Of a stretch of 54,529 nucleotides of DNA, positions 50,139 through 54,529 are shown in pieces. Within the stretch, counting starts at the first letter, position 1; every line of letters begins with the position of its first letter. Location of the stretch: assembly GCA_004211785.1 (NCBI GenBank), contig SHBX01000018.1, forward strand, positions 1 through 54,529, given 5' to 3'. Both the position numbers and the translations under genes were made by a program. The DNA is from Winogradskyella sp. Lineage in GTDB: Bacteria; Bacteroidota; Bacteroidia; Flavobacteriales; Flavobacteriaceae. Under the pieces are notes generated by a model. It searched no databases. It was not told the DNA's origin and saw only the letters and a program-made list of their open reading frames with translations.

Positions 50139-51050
50139 ATGGATGCAAACGACATAAGAGAGATCTTTTTTAAATTACCAAAAGCAGATGTACATAATCA
50201 TTTGCATCTTGGTGGTTCTCAACAAAAATTTATTGATAGATATCCTGAAGCAAATCTAAACTTTCCAAAAAGCTATAATGGTTTAACCGGAATGATAGAT
50301 TTTATATACGGCCACCTAAATACTATTATGGTTACCGGCAAAGACGTTGTAAATTTCATGGAAATAGCTATTGAAAGTGCAATTGAAGACAATGTCACTT
50401 TACTCGAAGCCAGTGTGGATCTTAATTTGGCTCGATTTTTTAATAATTCTATAGATCAGGTTATTGACGTCACTCGTAGCTTGAAAGAGAAGTATAAATC
50501 TCAAATAGAATTTAAACCAGACTTAGGCGTCAATAAAGATTTAGAAATAGAAAAAGTCTATTCTAATGGCGTTAAGTGTATTGAAAGTGGTGTTTTTAAT
50601 GCTGTAGACTTATACGGTCAAGAAGTTGGCAAAGACCTTAACCCTTTTGTTAGATTTTATGATATGGCAAAAGATTTAGGTTTAAAAACTAAAGTCCATA
50701 TAGGCGAGTTCTCTAATTATGAGAGTATAGATTACAGCATAAAACTTTTTAATCCCGACGAATTACAACACGGTATCCGTGCTGTGGATTCAGAAGCTAC
50801 GATGGATTTAATTGCTAAAAATAATATTCGTCTTAATATTTGTCCTACAAGTAATGTATTGCTTGGTGCAGTAAGCGATTTAAAAGAGCATCCATTACGT
50901 CAATTATTTGACCATGGTATAAAACTGACCATTAATACTGATGATTTAATACTCTTTGATGCAACAGTTACAAACGAATTTGAAAAACTTGCAGCTGCAA
51001 ACGTCTTCTCTTTTGAAGAGTTAGACACCATAAGAAAAAATGCGTTTTAG
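50139..51050 (+). CDS. Adenosine deaminase-family protein
   Basis: A 303-residue amidohydrolase-fold deaminase. The metal and catalytic motifs of adenosine deaminases are present in order: VHNHLHLGGS (near residues 18-27), KVHIGEF (the His and the catalytic Glu), LQHGIRAV, LNICPTSNVLLGAV, and LTINTDDLILFD (paired Asp). It should be able to deaminate a purine nucleoside or a similar base; the exact substrate is unknown. It is somewhat shorter than typical (about 330-340), ending RKNAF where the last helix would continue. Its stop touches the stop of the DUF5916 gene. It is co-transcribed with the membrane protein upstream. Confidence 0.88.
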   Translation: MDANDIREIFFKLPKADVHNHLHLGGSQQKFIDRYPEANLNFPKSYNGLTGMIDFIYGHLNTIMVTGKDVVNFMEIAIESAIEDNVTLLEASVDLNLARFFNNSIDQVIDVTRSLKEKYKSQIEFKPDLGVNKDLEIEKVYSNGVKCIESGVFNAVDLYGQEVGKDLNPFVRFYDMAKDLGLKTKVHIGEFSNYESIDYSIKLFNPDELQHGIRAVDSEATMDLIAKNNIRLNICPTSNVLLGAVSDLKEHPLRQLFDHGIKLTINTDDLILFDATVTNEFEKLAAANVFSFEELDTIRKNAF

Positions 51051-53711
51051 TTAAAGCACAAATCTATAGGTTGCTTTAATTAAAAATGTGTTTTCTGGTT
51101 TTGCATTAAGAAGTTGATTATCTATAATACTTCCAAAATCATTATTAACATCTCCAAGACCTGTAACGCCTTGCGACCATACCAAAAATATTTCCGAACC
51201 AGGTATGTATTCCCAGCGCAAAACTAAATTAGATCTAAACTGAACAAACGCAAAATCTGGATTTCCAAACGTGTAATCCGTACTACCATTTCTATCTTCA
51301 TCAATACTATAAATATTATTTGAAAAAGAAATTTGATTACTATCAAAATAAGTTATACGATCATTTAAATCTTCTGCAGTTGCATTATTCACCAAATTGA
51401 AATTGCTAAAGTCTGCTTTGAAAATAAAAGGTTGTCCATAATATTGAATTGTCAAATTTGGATTAATATTATAATTAACTCTCAACGTAGCACTTAAAGT
51501 TTCTTGATTGATATTACCTAAAATATAACGTCTTTGATTTCCAAAATCACGCTGGGTTACATACTGAGTTTTACTTGGGTTTTTATCGTATTGCGTTTCT
51601 AAAGAAAGACTTAGTGCGTTTAGAGGTTGGTATCTAAACCGTAGCTCAAATCTATCTAAACTAAAGTTATCTTGCTTAGCTTGGGAATTAACATAACCCG
51701 CTATAACACTAAGTTTTTTTCGTTGATCTGTGCCTGCAAAAAAGTAATAGAAATTCTCCTCATTATAACGCCAACGTGGTCCACCACGCAAAAAGGAATT
51801 TGTAAAAATGCGAGGTTTATGAGCACCGCCAAATTCTGTAAACCAATTGTTAGTATAATTAATTTCGCCACGCCCTTCATATTGTATTCTATTATAATTC
51901 CCCTGAAAGTCAAAAGCTGATGTAAGACTTGCTCTTAGGTTAGCTCTTCGATACCAGCTGGTAGGTTTATTAAATAAGCGCGTTACATTTGCAAATTGGC
52001 GTATATCATCTGCTTGACGTAAAAAACCGATATCGTTAAGTTCTAACTCGGGTGATTTCCAATTAGCACCAACATTATAGTTCCAATTTCCATTTCCGCC
52101 TTTTCCGAATTCTAGTTGACCGCCAGTTCCAGTTAACGATGTTCGAGTTGGGTCAAAATCCACATGATCTGCATCTACTCGTTGAAATAAATGTGTAATT
52201 GACGCTTGTGTTCGGGCAATAGCTTCAGGAGTTCCATTTACGTTGCTTAATGTAAAATTTCCTTGAAGGTAATACGTTCTGTTTTTCCAATTGTGTCTAA
52301 AATCTAACCCTCCAGAATATGCAGATTTATGTAAAAAATTTACACTATCTTCTATATTTCTGTTTGTAGCTGTAAAAATTCCGCCTATATAACTATTCCT
52401 ATCATTGAAATCTTTTTGAACACGTGTGACAAAATAATTGGTAAAAGGCTCTACTAATTCTTCTCGTTCTTCTCCTACTTGTGGCAAACCATTAATAACA
52501 TCTGGTCGCTCATCTAATTTTATTTCGGCGAATTCTTTAGCTGTTATACTCTCTAAAACACCAATTGCCCATCCGTCTTTAGTTTTACCGCTGAATTTTG
52601 CTGCACCAAGAATTGTGCTAAAATTTGGAATATCTTCATATTCTCCAAGTTCACTATTTGCTGTGGTAAAACCTTGAGGTGTCCTTCCTATACGTCTTGA
52701 GAAAAAAACATTATCTGCACCGCCGCCAAGCCTAAAATCGAATACGTTTTTATTTTCTACAAAAAAAGGACGACGCTCCTGAAAGAAAATCTCAAATCCG
52801 TCTAAAGCTATGGCTCCAGGATCTGCATCTACCTGACCAAAGTCTGGATTAATCGTTAAGTCTAAAGTCAAATCATTTGTAATCCCAATTTTTGCATCTA
52901 AACCACCTGTTATTTTAGCATCACTTCCATCTCTAAAGGGATTTCCTGCTTGTGCTTCATAAGTATCTAATTGTGCGACGGTATAAGGCTGAATTTCTAA
53001 TTGTTTTTGAGGTTTTAGCCCAATAAGTCCTCTTAACTCACCAAACTCACTAACCCAACCTGGCGGATTAGCTTCTAATGGTTGCCAAGTAGAACGCTCC
53101 TCATTATTAAAATAACGTCTCGTAGATTGCAAGCCCCAAATTTGCTCTTCTTCGTTTCCGAAACGCAATTGACTTAATGGTATACGCATTTCGGCAGTCC
53201 AGCCTTCTGCATCTATATTAGTATCTGTATACCAAATAGGATTCCAACTCGAATCAAAATTTCCATTATTAGAAATAAACTCATCGCCTTTTACTCCCGA
53301 AGCAGAAATAGTAAAAGAAAACCCTGTCCTATCATCATTATAGCTGCCTAAATTAATTTCAACCCAGTCTCCTGGAAAATCATCTCGACGTCCCATTCGC
53401 TTCTCAATAGTATTTGGATCTTTTTGGTAACACTTAAAGGCGACATAAAGGTTTTTGTCGTCATAGACAATCTTCATCTTGGTTTGCTCTGTTGGTGGCG
53501 TACCAACATCAGGTTGAAACTCGGTATAATCTGTTGCCCATTCTACAGCATCCCATGCTTCATCATTTAACAGTCCATCAATAGTAGGTGGATTTTGCTT
53601 TACAGGCTTAGTGGTATATATCCGTTTTGGAATTTTAGTGCTTTCAGATTCTTGTGCATGTATTGTAAAAGAAAAGACGCATAAAAAAGCATAAACTAAA
53701 ATAGATTTCAT
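51051..53711 (-). CDS. DUF5916 protein with N-terminal CBM9-like domain
   Basis: An 886-residue exported protein with a signal peptide (MKSILVYAFLCVFSFTIHAQ). A family-9-like carbohydrate-binding domain (about residues 35-230: PTIDGLLNDEAWDAVEW, DDKNLYVAFKCYQKDP, DWVEINLGSYNDDRTGFSF) is followed by a DUF5916 region, LTINPDFGQVDADPGAIALD and FFQERRPFFVENKNVFDF (about 280-320). A long strand-rich barrel-like part ends IKATYRFVL. It is probably in the outer membrane. Common in marine Bacteroidetes, where substrates are unclear. Single gene; its upstream region is shared with rplM. Confidence 0.9.
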   Translation of the reverse strand: MKSILVYAFLCVFSFTIHAQESESTKIPKRIYTTKPVKQNPPTIDGLLNDEAWDAVEWATDYTEFQPDVGTPPTEQTKMKIVYDDKNLYVAFKCYQKDPNTIEKRMGRRDDFPGDWVEINLGSYNDDRTGFSFTISASGVKGDEFISNNGNFDSSWNPIWYTDTNIDAEGWTAEMRIPLSQLRFGNEEEQIWGLQSTRRYFNNEERSTWQPLEANPPGWVSEFGELRGLIGLKPQKQLEIQPYTVAQLDTYEAQAGNPFRDGSDAKITGGLDAKIGITNDLTLDLTINPDFGQVDADPGAIALDGFEIFFQERRPFFVENKNVFDFRLGGGADNVFFSRRIGRTPQGFTTANSELGEYEDIPNFSTILGAAKFSGKTKDGWAIGVLESITAKEFAEIKLDERPDVINGLPQVGEEREELVEPFTNYFVTRVQKDFNDRNSYIGGIFTATNRNIEDSVNFLHKSAYSGGLDFRHNWKNRTYYLQGNFTLSNVNGTPEAIARTQASITHLFQRVDADHVDFDPTRTSLTGTGGQLEFGKGGNGNWNYNVGANWKSPELELNDIGFLRQADDIRQFANVTRLFNKPTSWYRRANLRASLTSAFDFQGNYNRIQYEGRGEINYTNNWFTEFGGAHKPRIFTNSFLRGGPRWRYNEENFYYFFAGTDQRKKLSVIAGYVNSQAKQDNFSLDRFELRFRYQPLNALSLSLETQYDKNPSKTQYVTQRDFGNQRRYILGNINQETLSATLRVNYNINPNLTIQYYGQPFIFKADFSNFNLVNNATAEDLNDRITYFDSNQISFSNNIYSIDEDRNGSTDYTFGNPDFAFVQFRSNLVLRWEYIPGSEIFLVWSQGVTGLGDVNNDFGSIIDNQLLNAKPENTFLIKATYRFVL

Positions 53712-53874
53712 TCTGTGATTGATTGATAGTTGGACACAAGTTAAAGACTTTGTAAAAGCGCTAGTGTTACACTTTTCTTAAAATTATTTGCGTTGTATTT
53801 ATACAAAGACACATCTAAAAAATAATCTCAAATCAAACCCGTTGATTTTCAGCTTAAAAAAACATTAGCAAGGG

Positions 53875-53905
53875 TTTGTCAATCCAATAAGTTATCGTAA
53901 ATTTG
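53875..53905 (+). promoter_or_regulatory. rplM-rpsI promoter
   Basis: TTTG (53875-53878), a 19-base spacer and TAAATTTG (53898-53905) match the Bacteroidetes housekeeping promoter at every defined position. It is the best-formed promoter in the window. Confidence 0.85.
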
Positions 53906-53909
53906 CAAA

Positions 53910-53958
53910 CTCTTTTTCGGAAGAGGAATGTTTAATCAATTGTATCATAGTGGTACAA
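53910..53958 (+). promoter_or_regulatory. Structured leader of rplM
   Basis: Two short hairpins follow the promoter: CTCTT/AAGAG (53910-53914 with 53921-53925, loop with TTTCGG) and TTGTA/TACAA (53940-53944 with 53954-53958). Ribosomal-protein leaders that bind the encoded protein are known in Bacteroidetes; whether this is one needs comparison with relatives. Confidence 0.4.
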
Positions 53959-53974
53959 AATAAATCAAATTAGT

Positions 53975-54430
53975 GTGGATACATTAAGCTACAAAACAGT
54001 TTCTGCTAACAAAGCTACCGTTAATAAGGAGTGGGTTTTAGTTGATGCTGAAGGACAAACTTTAGGTCGCTTAGCTTCAAGAGTAGCAATACTTTTAAGA
54101 GGTAAGCACAAACCTAATTTTACGCCACACGTTGATTGCGGTGACAATGTAATTGTTGTTAATGCAGAAAAAATCAACTTAACTGGTAACAAGTGGACAG
54201 ATAAAAGTTATATCCGTCATACAGGTTATCCAGGTGGACAAAGAAGCCTGACAGCTACTGAATTGTTTGAGAAAGACCCAAGCAGATTAGTAGAAAAGTC
54301 AGTAAAAGGAATGTTACCTAAAAACAAATTAGGAGCAGTTCTTTTTAGAAACTTAACAGTTGTTTCAGGTACTGAACACGCTCACGAAGCGCAGAAGCCT
54401 AAAGCAATTAATTTAAACGAAATTAACTAA
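53975..54430 (+). CDS. rplM: 50S ribosomal protein L13
   Basis: A 151-residue ribosomal protein. It begins [20 protein letters not shown], typical of Bacteroidetes L13, and contains [29 protein letters not shown] and [11 protein letters not shown]. The start is a GTG; no ATG is available before the conserved core. The stop overlaps the rpsI start (TAATG), giving translational coupling. It has a strong promoter and a structured leader. Confidence 0.98.
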   Translation: MDTLSYKTVSANKATVNKEWVLVDAEGQTLGRLASRVAILLRGKHKPNFTPHVDCGDNVIVVNAEKINLTGNKWTDKSYIRHTGYPGGQRSLTATELFEKDPSRLVEKSVKGMLPKNKLGAVLFRNLTVVSGTEHAHEAQKPKAINLNEIN

Positions 54431-54529
54431 TGGAAGTAATTCACAAAATTGGCCGTAGAAAGACGGCTGTTGCTCGTGTGTACGTTGCTAAAGGAAAAGG
54501 CAAAATCACGGTGAACAAAAAAGACATGG
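54430..54529 (+). CDS. rpsI: 30S ribosomal protein S9, cut by the window end
   Basis: The first 33 residues, [20 protein letters not shown] then KGKGKITVNKKDM, are the conserved N-terminus of S9. The ATG shares its A with the rplM stop codon. The rplM-rpsI order is universal in bacteria. The rest lies beyond the window. Confidence 0.96.
   Translation, partial: MEVIHKIGRRKTAVARVYVAKGKGKITVNKKDM

Noticed and set aside
49551..51050. A complete Pycsar defence system
   Set aside because: No uridylate or cytidylate cyclase gene lies in the window; only an effector-like protein is present.
1..54529. tRNA or rRNA genes, CRISPR arrays, insertion sequences and phage integrases
   Set aside because: None was seen; no regular repeat-spacer pattern, no transposase or recombinase protein, and no cloverleaf-like segment in the gaps inspected.

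Overview
The window comes from an AT-rich chromosome of the Bacteroidota, almost certainly a marine-type member of the family Flavobacteriaceae; the genus cannot be fixed from the sequence alone. Supporting signs are promoter elements of the Bacteroidetes type (TTTG, about 19-20 bases, TAnnTTTG), few Shine-Dalgarno sequences, a type IX secretion sorting domain, a TonB-dependent receptor, a DUF5916 protein, DUF3098, DUF3127 and DUF4301 families, and a rplM gene starting with the typical MDTLSYKT.

Layout. 1-9.1 kb is housekeeping: a cut PH-like protein, DUF3098, uppP, truB, a TonB-like protein, a thioredoxin, tag, aat, a DUF3127 OB-fold protein, a flavin reductase, a sensor kinase, HIT and greA. 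9.2-16.8 kb is a thiamine-flavoured block. A TonB receptor gene has a TPP riboswitch in its leader. Beyond it lies a tightly overlapping seven-gene minus-strand operon: a phosphopantetheinyl transferase, a GGGP-type synthase, a thiamine-binding-family protein, a PnuC/PnuT-type transporter, a NadR-like P-loop kinase, DUF4301 and arfB. 16.9-26 kb holds ahcY, DUF1569, a methionine aminotransferase, a serine hydrolase, an omega-amidase-type nitrilase, an Ig-like lipoprotein, comF and glyS. 26-38.5 kb holds envelope and signalling genes: two outer-membrane barrels (one large and SprA-like), xthA, an OmpA lipoprotein, an aldo/keto reductase, a HisKA_2 kinase with a LytTR regulator, and a T9SS-exported repeat protein. 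38.5-43.9 kb is a cyanophycin cluster: cphA, cphB, a GNAT and an isoaspartyl peptidase. 43.9-47.8 kb is polA and sua5.

47.8-51.05 kb is the accessory region and the best candidate for something new. A gene pair (FRG-domain protein plus a divergent YrdC/Sua5-like protein) sits behind two palindromes, one touching the FRG start codon. The pair is followed by an in-frame remnant of a second sua5 3' end, which suggests insertion or replacement at sua5. Next comes a second pair: a membrane protein resembling the Pycsar effector family (PycTM/DUF5706) and an adenosine deaminase-family enzyme with all active-site motifs. No nucleotide cyclase is present. The window ends with a DUF5916 protein and the rplM-rpsI operon.

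Across the window, short palindromic repeats of a REP-like family occur between genes, and one copy is embedded in frame in the linker of DNA polymerase I. Several genes have their promoter -7 element only a few bases before the start codon and are probably leaderless. Many convergent gene pairs abut or overlap at their stop codons. No tRNA, rRNA, CRISPR array or transposase was seen.
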